A DNA stretch of 64,000 nt from Longimicrobium sp. (GCA_036377595.1 DASUYB010000107.1:29016-93015); one strand, 5' to 3'. Shown: positions 8,807-17,714, numbered from the stretch's first letter. Notes: a model not told the origin generated them from the letters alone. Translations and numbers: made by a program.

Positions 8807-10798
8807 CTACAGCTCCTTCCAGTCCACCTCCAGCACCTTCCGGTAGGCGCCGCTCTCGATCAGCATCTCCACGATCGCCGCGTCGAGCAGCCCCTCGCGC
8901 GCCTCGGCGGTGAGGATGTCGAGCGCGCGCTCGGGCGGCAGCGCGCGCTTGTACGGGCGGTCGCTCGCGGTCAGCGCGTCGAAGATGTCGGCCACCGTCA
9001 TCATCCGCGTCTGCAGGGGGATCTCGTCGCCCGGCACGCCGCGCGGATAGCCGCAGCCGTTCAGCTTCTCGTGGTGCCCGTACGCGATCTCCGCCACGTT
9101 CCGCAGATCCCCCGTCCACGGGATCTGGACGAGGAAGCGGTACGTCTGCTCCACGTGGCTCTCGATCTCCCGCCGCTCCCCCTCGTCCAGCGTGCCCCTG
9201 GGGATGCGGAGGTAGCGCAGCTCCTCCTCCGTCACGTACGGCACCGGCCGGTCGTCGGGACCGCGGAAGGTGAGCCGCCCCGCCTGCTCCAGCGCCTCGG
9301 CCACGCGCTCGCGCAGGATCGTCGGCTCGTTCGACGCGGCCACGACCGCGCGGATGCGCTCCAGCTCGTCCAGCCGCGCGCGGAACGCCGTCTCCATCTC
9401 CACACCGGGGCGGACGCCGCGTTCCAGCAGCTCCGCGCGCTCGCGGTAGTGGTCCGCCTCGAGCGTGCGGCGGATCAGGTCGAAGCGGCCGAGCACCCGC
9501 TCGTGCAGCACCGGCGGCAGCTTCTTGGCCTTCACCAGCACCTCCTCGCGCACCCCCACCTTGCCAAAGTCGTGCAGCAGCGCGGCGTAGCGCAGCTCGC
9601 GCAGCTGCGCGGCGGTGAAGCGGACGCCGCGGTACGGCGCCGGCGCGTGCCGCTCCAGCCCCTCGGCCAGGTCGCAGGTCAGCGTGGCGACGCGGACGCT
9701 GTGCCCCGAGGTCGTCGGGTCGCGCGAGTCCACGGCGATGACCGCGGCCTTCACGAAGCTCTCGAAGATGGTCTCGATCTGCCGATTCAGCAGCGAGTTC
9801 TCGATGGAGACGGCGGCCTGGCCGGCGAGCGCCTGCACCAGCGCCAGCTCGCGGTCGGTGTACGGCAGCACCCAGCGCGCCGCGTCGTTCTCGTCCCTGA
9901 TCCGCGCGGCGGGGATGCACTTGCGGTTAATCAGCTGCAGCACCCCCACGGTCTCGCCCCTGTGGTCGACCATGGGGACGACCAGCTGGGACCTGGTGCG
10001 GTAGCCGAAGCGCTCGTCGAACGAGCGGTTCAGCGCGTACGGCGCGTTTGCGGGAAGATGATACGCATCGTCGATCCGCAGCGTCTCGCCGGTGAGCGCC
10101 GCGTAGCCGGCCAGCGAGGTGGTGTCGAGCGGGAGGGTGAAGGTGACGAACGCCGTGTTCGGAAGCGAGTCGTTCTGCGCCTGCGCGAAGCGCAGCCGGG
10201 CCACGCCATCGTCGCCGTGCTCGACGAGATACAGGCTCCCCGCGTCGCTCCCGGTGAGCTGCCGCGCCTTGTCGACGATCTTCCCCAGCAGCTGGTCGGG
10301 GTCGCGCTCGGTCATCAGCGCCATCCCCACGGCGGTCAGCTCGCGCAGCTCGCCGCGGGTGCGCGCCAGCTCCGCCTCCAGCCGCGCCGCGCCCATCTTC
10401 GCCGCGGCCAGGCGGAAGGCAGTGCGCAGCGTGGCGGCCGCGCCCTCCCCGTCCTCAGGCAGCACCGCGGCGATGCGGTCGCACCCGCGCGCGGCCCGCT
10501 CCACCTCGCGCGACGCGGCGATGATGGCGACGGACTCGGGGACGTGGCGGAGGAGGGGGACGAGGTCGGGCGTGGCGGCGAGATCTTCATCCAGCAGCAG
10601 GACGGACGGCGATCCGGGGATGGCGCCGACGTCGGCCAGCGTGGCAACCTGCAGCAGGTCGATGCGTTTTGCCGCGATGAACGTCTGCAGGCGCGACAGC
10701 CCGGCGGCCGGCCCGTGCAGCAGGACCGGCCGCGCCTCGCGCCTCGCCTCCGTGATCCTTCGCGCCGAAACACCGCTCGCACGCATGTTTACGCTCAT
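8807..10798 (-). CDS. GAF sensor - HD-GYP phosphodiesterase
   Basis: A 663-residue cytoplasmic signalling protein. Residues about 25-130 look like a degenerate receiver-like region (VLLLDEDLAA). Residues about 165-345 form a GAF domain (RDPDQLLGKIVDKARQLTG, VPMVDHRGETVGVLQLIN). The C-terminal part is an HD-GYP domain with SGHSVRVA, LLHDFGKVGV and HHEKLNGCGYPRG, the metal-binding and GYP motifs of cyclic-di-GMP phosphodiesterases. The usual DG of the GYP motif reads NG here, which also occurs in active members. A roughly 130-residue insertion separates the HD and GYP motifs. Its ATG overlaps the metallo-hydrolase stop by 4 nt, so the two are cotranscribed. Confidence 0.88.
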   Translation of the reverse strand: MSVNMRASGVSARRITEARREARPVLLHGPAAGLSRLQTFIAAKRIDLLQVATLADVGAIPGSPSVLLLDEDLAATPDLVPLLRHVPESVAIIAASREVERAARGCDRIAAVLPEDGEGAAATLRTAFRLAAAKMGAARLEAELARTRGELRELTAVGMALMTERDPDQLLGKIVDKARQLTGSDAGSLYLVEHGDDGVARLRFAQAQNDSLPNTAFVTFTLPLDTTSLAGYAALTGETLRIDDAYHLPANAPYALNRSFDERFGYRTRSQLVVPMVDHRGETVGVLQLINRKCIPAARIRDENDAARWVLPYTDRELALVQALAGQAAVSIENSLLNRQIETIFESFVKAAVIAVDSRDPTTSGHSVRVATLTCDLAEGLERHAPAPYRGVRFTAAQLRELRYAALLHDFGKVGVREEVLVKAKKLPPVLHERVLGRFDLIRRTLEADHYRERAELLERGVRPGVEMETAFRARLDELERIRAVVAASNEPTILRERVAEALEQAGRLTFRGPDDRPVPYVTEEELRYLRIPRGTLDEGERREIESHVEQTYRFLVQIPWTGDLRNVAEIAYGHHEKLNGCGYPRGVPGDEIPLQTRMMTVADIFDALTASDRPYKRALPPERALDILTAEAREGLLDAAIVEMLIESGAYRKVLEVDWKEL

Positions 10799-11670
10799 CC
10801 AGCACTCCCGCCGAGCGCGATTTCCTCGCCTTCCGCAGCCGCCGAGAGCACCAGCGGCGAGCCGCGCGCCTGCAGCTCATCGCGCAACTCGCCGGCCATC
10901 CGCTCCACCTCGTCGTCCGTGCGGTCCGGCGCGTGGTGGAAGAGGGCCAACTTCCGCACCCCCGCGTCCTCCGCCAGCCGCACCGCCTGCCCCGCGCCGC
11001 TGTGGCCCCAGCCGCGGAAGCGAGCGTACTCGGCGTCCGTGTACATCGCGTCGTGCACGAGGAGATCGGCGCCGCGCGCGAACTCCACCATTCCCGCGTA
11101 CCAGCGCGGATCGGCGTCGCCGAGCTCGTCGTCGGGGACGTAGATGACGGACGCGCCGCCGGCCGACACGCGATAGCCCAAGGTGACGCCGGGATGGCGG
11201 ACGCGGAACGCGGTCACCTCCACCCCGCCCTCGCTCCACGGCGCTCCGTCGGCGGCCGCGAACTCCACCGTCGCGGGCACGTCGGACAGGGGGACGGGGA
11301 AGTAGAGCGGCGTCATCTGCCCCGCGAACGCGCGGTCGACGGGCACGTCGCCCTGCCGCGGGCCGTGGATGCAGAGGTGGGTGCCGGGGTGATGGAGCTG
11401 CGGGAGGAAGGGGAAGCCCTGGATGTGGTCCCAGTGGTAGTGGGTGATGAAAAGATGCGCCTCGAGCGCGTCTTCGCCCCGGTGCGCGAGATGCCGCCCG
11501 AGCGCGCGGATCCCGGTCCCCGCGTCGAGGATGATCCGCGGCCCGTCCGCCGCGCGCACCTCGACGCAGCTGGTGTTGCCGCCGTAGCGCAGCGTCGCCG
11601 CCCCCGGCGTGGCGATGGACCCGCGCGTCCCCCAGCAGGTCACGCGCAGCGCGGGCTCGGTTGTGCTCAT
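10795..11670 (-). CDS. Metallo-beta-lactamase-fold hydrolase (PhnP/RNase Z-like)
   Basis: A 291-residue MBL-fold enzyme with the zinc motif THYHWDH, the upstream GGNTSCVEV and DAGTGIRALG strands, and later HDAMYTDAEY and FHHAP histidines. This is the subgroup of putative cyclic-nucleotide or phosphodiester hydrolases often found beside response regulators and sensor proteins. It has no signal peptide. It is translationally coupled (ATGA) to the GAF/HD-GYP gene, which suggests that both act in the same nucleotide-signalling circuit. The substrate is unknown. Confidence 0.88.
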   Translation of the reverse strand: MSTTEPALRVTCWGTRGSIATPGAATLRYGGNTSCVEVRAADGPRIILDAGTGIRALGRHLAHRGEDALEAHLFITHYHWDHIQGFPFLPQLHHPGTHLCIHGPRQGDVPVDRAFAGQMTPLYFPVPLSDVPATVEFAAADGAPWSEGGVEVTAFRVRHPGVTLGYRVSAGGASVIYVPDDELGDADPRWYAGMVEFARGADLLVHDAMYTDAEYARFRGWGHSGAGQAVRLAEDAGVRKLALFHHAPDRTDDEVERMAGELRDELQARGSPLVLSAAAEGEEIALGGSAG

Positions 11671-12116
11671 CGACGGACGTGGGGCGCGGGACGGGTGGGG
11701 ATCGGAAGATCATGGCGGTTGAGGTGCGGTGAAGTTACCGGCGCAACGACAGCCGTGGCAACCGGAAGCCCGACGACCACGCATCGCGACGGGCGCGTGA
11801 ACGCGCGGCTGGAACATTGGGAAGCCTGCTGCGCAGGCTGCGGAAGCCGGCCTCCCTGCAAGTTGGCAAGAACCCGCGCCGCTGCCGCGTCCGCATGCGG
11901 TTGGAGCCTCGCGCGGTTTGCGAGGCTTTCCAATGTTCCAGCCGCGGCTTCAGCCGCCCGTCGCGAGCGTGAGCAACCCGCGGAGAAGATTGAACAACGG
12001 GTGAGCAGATTTTGAACTGGTGGGTGAACAAACACCCGGCACATCGTGCGGCCGTTCCCGATGGGGGCGGCCGCTCGCGTTTTCCGGCCGCCGGACCGCA
12101 ACCCCGATCGCACACG
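11671..12116. repeat. Divergent intergenic region with inverted repeats
   Basis: A 446-bp space between divergent genes. GAACATTGGGAAGCC near 11814 and GGCTTTCCAATGTTCCAGCC near 11928 are inverted copies around a central stretch with AAGCCTGCTGCGCAGGCT and CCTCGCGCGGTTTGCGAGG palindromes. The second palindrome is repeated near 43500. Outer flanks GGGCGCGTGAACGCGCGGCTG and CAGCCGCCCGTCGCGAGCGT are only loosely complementary. Promoters for both neighbours must lie here but I cannot place them. Confidence 0.55.
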
Positions 12117-12782
12117 ATGCAGACCAGCACCCTCGCCCGCGCGACCTCCGCGACCTTCGCCGCCGCCGGCGCGTCGCTGGTGCTCTGGGCCACGCTCCAC
12201 CCGTGGGACCACCTCACCGGCGCCGCCGTGGGCCAGACGCCGCGGTGGATCGCCGCGCACACCTTCCACTTCCTCTCCGGGCTCCTGCTGCTGGGCGCCA
12301 TCGCCGGGTTCGCGGTGCTGCGCGTGCGGACGGCGTCGCGCTTCGGCACGGCGGCGGCCGCGGTGTGGTTCGCCGGCTCGGCGCTGTGGACGGGGACGGG
12401 GATGATCACCGCGTACGTCTGGCCCACGCTGGCCGCCCACGCCCCGGCGATGACCGAGGCGACGGGGCCGATCTTCTCCCCGCCGCACCCGCTGATCGTC
12501 GTCACCAACCTGCTGTTCGCGGCGGGGATGGTGCTGACCGCCGTCGCCATGGCGCGCGCGGGGCTGATGCCGGCGGCCGGCGCCGCGTGCCTGGCCGTGG
12601 GCGGCGCCAGCATCCTCGTCCCCCCGCACCCCATCGGGCCGGCGCCGTGGGCCGCGTTCGTCGCGGGTGCCGTGCTGGCCGGCATCGGCACCGCCTGGCT
12701 CGGCATCTCCCTGCGCCGTCTCGGCGACGCGGCCCCGTCGGCCGTCCCGATCCGGCGCGCGGAGCCCGTCACCGCGTCGTGA
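12117..12782 (+). CDS. Multi-pass membrane protein, function unknown
   Basis: A 221-residue integral membrane protein with about six hydrophobic segments, small-residue rich (Ala/Gly), and histidines near segment ends (LHPWDH, HTFHFLSG, PPHPLIVV, PPHPIG). These resemble haem- or metal-binding positions in small membrane proteins but no family was recognised. ATG 12117 was chosen because the conserved hydrophobic pattern starts right after it. A SnoaL-like gene and an ECF sigma gene follow on the same strand at short spacing (47 and 27 bp), so a three-gene unit is plausible. Confidence 0.75.
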   Translation: MQTSTLARATSATFAAAGASLVLWATLHPWDHLTGAAVGQTPRWIAAHTFHFLSGLLLLGAIAGFAVLRVRTASRFGTAAAAVWFAGSALWTGTGMITAYVWPTLAAHAPAMTEATGPIFSPPHPLIVVTNLLFAAGMVLTAVAMARAGLMPAAGAACLAVGGASILVPPHPIGPAPWAAFVAGAVLAGIGTAWLGISLRRLGDAAPSAVPIRRAEPVTAS

Positions 12783-12829
12783 GCCCCGCATCTCCCGAAA
12801 TCCACTCACCCCCCACCGTGACCGGACCG

Positions 12830-13312
12830 ATGAGCACCGAGCAGACCATCCGCGAGTTCGTGGAGCGCTTCTACGCCGCGCTCAACCGCACGCTGAACGG
12901 CGATCCCGCGCCGATGCTGGCGCTGTGGACGCAGGGCCCCGAGGCCACCGTGATGCACCCCGACGGCGCGCGCCAGATGGGCCCGGAGGAGGTCCGCGGC
13001 GCCTTCCAGGCGTGGGCGGCCGCCGTCAGCGACGGCCGCATCACCCCGCGCGACATTTCCATCCGCCTGGTGACGAGCGACGTGGCCGTGGTCTCGGCCG
13101 TGGAGACGGGCCGGGGGACGATCGGGCCGGAGACGGTGGAGGTCGACAGCCGCGCCACGCTGGTCGTCCGCCGCGACGGCGCGGGATGGACGGCGGTGCA
13201 TCACCACGTGGACGTGAACCCGCGCATCCGCGCCCTGGTCGCCGCCGCGCAGGCCGCGACGGTCGACGTGTCGAACGCGCGCATCGGCTCGCCCGAGCCG
13301 GCGCTTTCCTGA
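12830..13312 (+). CDS. SnoaL-like / NTF2-fold polyketide cyclase family protein
   Basis: A 160-residue NTF2-like protein (SnoaL / DUF4440 type). The N-terminal helix (TIREFVERFYAALN), the FQAWAAA segment, the strand VAVVSAVETG and the final VHHHVDVNP strand match the cone-shaped fold used for small hydrophobic ligands. It precedes an ECF sigma gene. In ECF41-type sigma factors a SnoaL-like domain is fused at the C-terminus and controls activity; here the domain is a separate gene, so a regulatory role is possible though speculative. Confidence 0.8.
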   Translation: MSTEQTIREFVERFYAALNRTLNGDPAPMLALWTQGPEATVMHPDGARQMGPEEVRGAFQAWAAAVSDGRITPRDISIRLVTSDVAVVSAVETGRGTIGPETVEVDSRATLVVRRDGAGWTAVHHHVDVNPRIRALVAAAQAATVDVSNARIGSPEPALS

Positions 13313-13339
13313 TCCCCAACTTCTGATCTTGGACTCAAG

Positions 13340-14059
13340 ATGCAGCTCGCAGTGACCATGGCCGCCCCGGCGGCACGGATGGAGATCTGGCTGGGCGGCA
13401 CCCCCCTGTTCGCGCAGATCCTGGGACGCGGATTTCGCAGGCTCGCATCCGCAGCGCCCGCCCCCTCGTTCGCGCCCGCGACCCCGCCGGCGGAGACGGA
13501 CGCCGCGCTGGTGCGGCACATGGCCGAGGGCGACGACCGGGCGCTGGGCACGCTGTACGACCGCTGGCACGCGCAGATCTTCGCCCTCGCCCTGCACTTG
13601 CTGGGTGACCAGGATGAGGCCGAGGAGGTGGTGGAGGAGACGTTCTGGCAGGCGTGGCGGCAGTCCGCGCGCTACGCCGGCGAGCGCGGCGCCGTGGGCA
13701 GCTGGCTGACGATCATCGCCCGCAGCCGCGCGCTGGACCGGCTGCGCGCCCGCAACCGGATGCGCGCGGCGCACTCCGCCTCCGTGCTGGCCGACCCCTC
13801 GGCCGCGTGCGAGGCCTCGTCCGAGGACCCGCTGCGCGAGCTCGTCGCGTCCGAGGCGCGCGCGGCGGTGCGGCGCGCGCTGGAAACCATTCCCGCCGAC
13901 CAGCGGCGGACGCTGGAGATGGCCTACTTCGGCGGGATGAGCCAGAGCGAGATCGCCGAGGCCACGGGCGAGCCGCTGGGCACCGTCAAGACGCGCACCC
14001 GCCTCGGTCTCCAGCGCCTCCGCCGCCTCCTTGCCGATCTCGCCCCCGCCAGCGCTTGA
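13340..14059 (+). CDS. ECF RNA polymerase sigma factor
   Basis: A 239-residue ECF sigma factor resembling the SigK-type group. Region 2 reads RALGTLYDRWHAQIFALAL then EEVVEETFWQAWRQ, followed by a GSWLTIIARSRALDRLR helix. Region 4 has SQSEIAEATGEPLGTVKTRTRLG. About 55 extra residues precede region 2; ATG 13340 may therefore be upstream of the true start, although no better ribosome site is evident. No zinc-binding anti-sigma gene follows, unlike most members. A strong hairpin starts about 80 bp after the stop. Confidence 0.9.
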   Translation: MQLAVTMAAPAARMEIWLGGTPLFAQILGRGFRRLASAAPAPSFAPATPPAETDAALVRHMAEGDDRALGTLYDRWHAQIFALALHLLGDQDEAEEVVEETFWQAWRQSARYAGERGAVGSWLTIIARSRALDRLRARNRMRAAHSASVLADPSAACEASSEDPLRELVASEARAAVRRALETIPADQRRTLEMAYFGGMSQSEIAEATGEPLGTVKTRTRLGLQRLRRLLADLAPASA

Positions 14060-14136
14060 TCCGCTCGTGGCCGGTTGCTACCTCTGTCACCGGTGTGTTC
14101 TGAAAGACCTCGCGCAGACCTGATTATCTATCTGGC

Positions 14137-14212
14137 TCACGCAGGGTTAGCAGGGTCGGCAGATTGAAGCTGCTCACTCTGCCGACTCTGCGTGAGCCCA
14201 TGTTTTTTCTTT
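14137..14212 (+). terminator. Hairpin of 9-nt words with T-tract
   Basis: The left arm begins CTCACGCAGGGTTAGCAG and the right arm ends GACTCTGCGTGAG at 14196; the arms pair over about 25 bp with few mismatches. A T-rich stretch (TTTTTTCTTTTTTC) follows at 14202-14215, so it should terminate the sigma operon. The arm is a tandem of 9-nt words starting GCAG, as in the hairpins at 31192 and 34538. Confidence 0.7.
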
Positions 14213-14278
14213 TTTCTGTACTAGATTGATCCGCACGTGGTGTGATGTGGGCGACCCCTCGGACGGAGGAGATGCGCG

Positions 14279-14977
14279 ATGTGCGGGCGATTCGGGCAGA
14301 AGGCGAGCAGCGCGGAGCTGGCGGCGGCGTTCGAGGCGGCGTGGCGATGCCCCGAGCCGGAGCTGCCGCGCTTCAACATCGCGCCCACGCAGCACGCGCC
14401 GGTGCTGCTGAGCGACGCCGGCCGCCGCGTGCTCGACGTGTTCCGCTGGGGGCTGATCCCGTCGTGGGCCAAGGACGCCGCCATCGGCAACAAGATGATC
14501 AACGCGCGCGCCGAGGGGGTGGCCGAGAAGCCCGCCTACCGCGCCGCGTTCCAGCGCCGCCGCTGCCTGGTGCCCGCCAGCGGCTTCTACGAGTGGAAGA
14601 AGGCGCCCGGCGGCAAGATCCCGCACTGGATCCACGCGATGGACGGCGGGCCGCTCACCTTCGCGGGGCTGTGGGAGATCTGGCGCCCGGCGAAGGACGC
14701 GGAGCCGGTGCTCACCTTCACGATCCTCACCACCACGCCCAGCGCGGACGTGGCCGGCATCCACGACCGCATGCCCGTGATCGTCGCCCCGGGCGACCGC
14801 GACGGGTGGCTGGACCCGGAGACGCCCACCGACGACCTGCTGGCGCTCCTCCGCTCCGCGCCCGACGGCACGCTGCGCATGCACGCCGTCTCCACCGCCG
14901 TCAACCGCCCCGCCAACGACGGCCCTGCGCTCATCGAGCCCGAAGCTGCCGAGCCGGAATTGTTCGCCTCTACGTAG
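14279..14977 (+). CDS. YedK/HMCES-type abasic-site processing protein (SRAP)
   Basis: This 232-residue SRAP protein would form a covalent thiazolidine crosslink with abasic sites in single-stranded DNA. It shields the lesion during replication. All catalytic elements are present: Cys2 right after Met1, Asn75 in NARAE, Glu105 in PASGFYEW and His162 in HDRMP. The length matches the family. The ATG 14279 start is fixed because Cys2 must be exposed after Met removal. It stands alone on this strand, and the next gene (AAA+ ATPase) has its own palindromic upstream region. Confidence 0.94.
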   Translation: MCGRFGQKASSAELAAAFEAAWRCPEPELPRFNIAPTQHAPVLLSDAGRRVLDVFRWGLIPSWAKDAAIGNKMINARAEGVAEKPAYRAAFQRRRCLVPASGFYEWKKAPGGKIPHWIHAMDGGPLTFAGLWEIWRPAKDAEPVLTFTILTTTPSADVAGIHDRMPVIVAPGDRDGWLDPETPTDDLLALLRSAPDGTLRMHAVSTAVNRPANDGPALIEPEAAEPELFAST

Positions 14978-15000
14978 CCGAGCCGACGACTGGGCTTGCA

Positions 15001-15047
15001 GTACGAACACTTCGGTCCGATATTTATCGGACCGATTTTCGTCGTAC
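15001..15047. promoter_or_regulatory. Near-perfect palindrome upstream of the AAA+ ATPase gene
   Basis: CGGTCCGATA at 15013-15022 and TATCGGACCG at 15025-15034 are exact inverted arms with a TT centre. An outer pair GTACGA (15001-15006) and TCGTAC (15042-15047) extends the symmetry. It ends 18 bp before the ATPase ATG. There is no T-tract, so a dimeric-regulator operator is more likely than a terminator. Confidence 0.55.
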
Positions 15048-15065
15048 CAGCGCGGAGAGTTGCCG

Positions 15066-16277
15066 ATGGCGAAGAAACTGCCTGCGACGCCACGAAATCC
15101 GTTCGAGATCGGGCTTCTGGCCCACGACGATCATTTTGCCGACCGCGAGCAGGAGGTCGCCCGAATCGTCCGTGCGTTCCGGGAGCCCGGCACGCGGCTG
15201 GTCGTGTTCGGTGATCGCCGGCTCGGCAAGTCGAGTGCGCTGGACCGGGCAGCGGCAGCGGCCCGCAAAGCCGGCCAGAAGGTCGCGGTCGCGAGCTTCG
15301 CCACCGCGACCGATCCCGCGGATGCCGCGCAGCAGCTGCTCGGCGCGGTCCGTCACGAGATCGGGAGGAACTGGCGCGAGACAATGGAACGGATCGCGGA
15401 GCGGCTCCAGGCCACGATGGAGCTGCGCCCCGGGACGGCGGCAGGCCTGCCGCCGTCGGTGCGCTTCGCGTTCGGTCTTCGCGAGGAATCCGATGCGCGT
15501 CCCCGGCTCCTGTGGGACGTGCTCGGGGCCATCGACGCGCAGATGGAAGCCCAGCGAATCACGCTCGGGATCGGGATCGACGAGTTCCAGCGCATCCACG
15601 AATGGGGCGGCGAGGATGCCGAGTGGGCACTGAAATCCGCGATGGAAACCCACCGCAACCTGAGTTACGTCCTGGCCGGCTCCAAGCGGCACCTGATCGA
15701 GGCCATGCTGACGAACAAGGGCCGCGCGTTGTGGAAGCAGGTGGACCGATTGGATTTCGGTTCCATCGCTCCGGATGTGCTGGCGGAGTGGATCACACGC
15801 CGCGCGGCACGAACGGGAGTGACGGTTCCGCTCGCGCTCGCGGACCGGATCGTGGCGCTCGCCCAGCCGCGCACGCGCGACGTGGTGCAGCTCGCCCGCG
15901 TGGTGTGGGATTCCGCGATCCGGGCAGGACGTGCGGATGATGGTGCAGCGGAAGCCGCGCTCGACCAGCTCGTCCGCGAGGAAGGCGCACTCTACGACGC
16001 GCTCTGGAGAACGCTCCAGAAAATCGAGCAGCGAATCCTGCGGGCGATTGCCGCCGAGCCGGGGATCGCGATTCTCGCGGCAGACGTACTGGCCCGCTAC
16101 CGGCTGGGAGCCAAGTCGACCGTGTCCAGCGCGCTTTCCCGCCTCCTCGAGCGCGAAGTCCTCGCTCGTGATGCCACGGGCGCATACACGTTCGACGATC
16201 CGTTCTTCCGCCGTTGGGTGCAAGTCAACGCCCTTCCCGACCTTGGCCTTCCACCCGGGCCACTTCCTCCCGGCTGA
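15066..16277 (+). CDS. AAA+ / archaeal-type ATPase with winged-helix C-terminus
   Basis: A 403-residue P-loop ATPase of the STAND/archaeal ATPase class. The Walker A motif is GDRRLGKSS (about residue 48), and Walker B is GIGIDEF (about 170). VLAGSKRHLIE resembles the sensor-1 strand, and the C-terminus (RLGAKSTVSSALSRLLEREVL) is a winged helix. Such proteins occur as stand-alone NTPase switches, in toxin-antitoxin-like loci and in defence islands. ATG 15066 follows GGAG at a good distance; a TTG two codons upstream is less likely. GC content is a little lower than that of its neighbours. No partner gene follows. Confidence 0.82.
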   Translation: MAKKLPATPRNPFEIGLLAHDDHFADREQEVARIVRAFREPGTRLVVFGDRRLGKSSALDRAAAAARKAGQKVAVASFATATDPADAAQQLLGAVRHEIGRNWRETMERIAERLQATMELRPGTAAGLPPSVRFAFGLREESDARPRLLWDVLGAIDAQMEAQRITLGIGIDEFQRIHEWGGEDAEWALKSAMETHRNLSYVLAGSKRHLIEAMLTNKGRALWKQVDRLDFGSIAPDVLAEWITRRAARTGVTVPLALADRIVALAQPRTRDVVQLARVVWDSAIRAGRADDGAAEAALDQLVREEGALYDALWRTLQKIEQRILRAIAAEPGIAILAADVLARYRLGAKSTVSSALSRLLEREVLARDATGAYTFDDPFFRRWVQVNALPDLGLPPGPLPPG

Positions 16278-16678
16278 CGGGCGGAGGCCGCTCGTATGAC
16301 GGTAAAGCCGGCGCAATCTTTTCCATTCCGCGAACATCGGTCATCCACTTGTGCATTCCCCTCCTCGTGGCGATACAATGCAAGTGATTGCACTGCATCT
16401 TCTTACATCGAAACGGACGCCACGGCACGGGGATGGCGGTAGGGCGGACGCTCAACGTATACGGGCGCGCAACGCGGCATCGGGACGAAGGATAGCGCGC
16501 CGTCCGTCTTGACGGGCAGGACGGCAGCGCCTTACCATTCCTGCCACTCCCCCCGATTACAGCACCCGTACCCGGCGACTCCCCCGCACGGAGCCGCCCG
16601 GACACGCCCGCGCGGGCGCCGCCATTGCGCGCCCGCCGCCACCACACCGACCCGACTTTCCGCACCCAGCGAGGTCTC
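16278..16678. other. Intergenic region, no gene seen
   Basis: A 400-bp region without a convincing reading frame. The stretch 16360-16420 is relatively AT-rich (GATACAATGCAAGTGATTGC, CATCTTCTTACATCG) and could hold a promoter for the LysM gene, but no clear -35/-10 pair was found. Confidence 0.4.
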
Positions 16679-17713
16679 GTGAAGAAAGCCGCACTCGTCG
16701 CCGCCGCCACCCTGGCCGCCGCGGCCCCGCTGGCCGCGCAGCGGGACACCGTGCCGGAAGGACGCGTGCACGTGGTCCGCCGCGGCGACACGCTGTGGGA
16801 CCTGGCCCGCCAGTACCTGTCCGACCCGTTCCTCTGGCCCGAGATCTTCCGGCTCAACACCGACGTGGTGCGCGACCCGCGCTGGATCTATCCCAACGAG
16901 CGGCTGGTGCTGCCGGTGGGCGTGTACGCGTCGGCGCAGCAGGAGCCCGAGCACACGGTGTTCTACCAGGGCTCCCGCAACACCGCGCGCGACCGGCTGA
17001 CCATCCTCCCCGCCGGCAGCGCCGAGTACCCGGTGGTGCGCGTGGGCGACTACTACCGCGCCGGCTTCGTGGCGCGCGACGTCGAGATCACGCCGAAGGG
17101 GCGGGTGACCGAGGTCATCTCGCCCACCGTCGTGCCGCTCGAGGAGCAGCCCGCCATCCAGGTGTACGACCAGGTGTACGTGGCGGCCATGGACGGCGCC
17201 TCGTTCCGCATCGGCGACCGCATCCAGTTCGTGCGCCCCACCCGCGAGCTGCGCCCGTACGGCCGCGTGTGGACGCCGACCGGCGTGGGCACCGTGGCGA
17301 ACGTCGACGGCAACGTGGCCACGGTGGTGGTGATCCGCATGTTCGACCCCGTGCGCCGCGGCGACCTGGTCGTTCCCGTGGCGCCCTTCCCGGTCCGCGC
17401 GGGGGTGATGCCGGTGGCGTCCACCGGGATGCAGGCGCGCATCTTCGCCTTCGAGAAGCCGCACCCGGCGCAGGCGGTCGAGGAGATCGCCTTCCTCGAC
17501 GTGGGTCGGCAGGCAGGGGTGAAGGAGGGCGACGAGTTCGAGGTGTTCATGCCGCGCGAGCGCCGCGACTGGGGCACCCGCCCGGAGATCCCCGTCGCCC
17601 GCCTGCAGGTGGTGAAGGTGACGGACCAGACCGCCAGCGCGCGCATCACCACCATGCAGCAGCCGGCGATCGTCGTCGGCCAGCCCGTCCGCCGCGTGAG
17701 GGCGATGCCCTAG
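16679..17713 (+). CDS. LysM-domain exported protein
   Basis: A 344-residue exported protein with a signal peptide (KKAALVAAATLAAAAPLAAQ) and an N-terminal LysM domain (VHVVRRGDTLWDLARQYLSDP .. NPNERL-like) that would bind peptidoglycan. GTG 16679 was chosen because the signal peptide starts there. After the LysM domain the protein is beta-rich without a known motif (IFAFEKPHPAQAVEEIAFLDVG, GVKEGDEFEVF resemble FlgT/porin-plug-like small beta domains). The family is common in Gemmatimonadota. A periplasmic envelope role is likely; it is not an obvious hydrolase. Confidence 0.85.
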   Translation: MKKAALVAAATLAAAAPLAAQRDTVPEGRVHVVRRGDTLWDLARQYLSDPFLWPEIFRLNTDVVRDPRWIYPNERLVLPVGVYASAQQEPEHTVFYQGSRNTARDRLTILPAGSAEYPVVRVGDYYRAGFVARDVEITPKGRVTEVISPTVVPLEEQPAIQVYDQVYVAAMDGASFRIGDRIQFVRPTRELRPYGRVWTPTGVGTVANVDGNVATVVVIRMFDPVRRGDLVVPVAPFPVRAGVMPVASTGMQARIFAFEKPHPAQAVEEIAFLDVGRQAGVKEGDEFEVFMPRERRDWGTRPEIPVARLQVVKVTDQTASARITTMQQPAIVVGQPVRRVRAMP

Positions 17714-17714
17714 A

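Noticed and set aside
9071..11143. 690-codon open frame on the plus strand
   Set aside because: Antisense of the GAF/HD-GYP and metallo-hydrolase genes. No recognisable motif.
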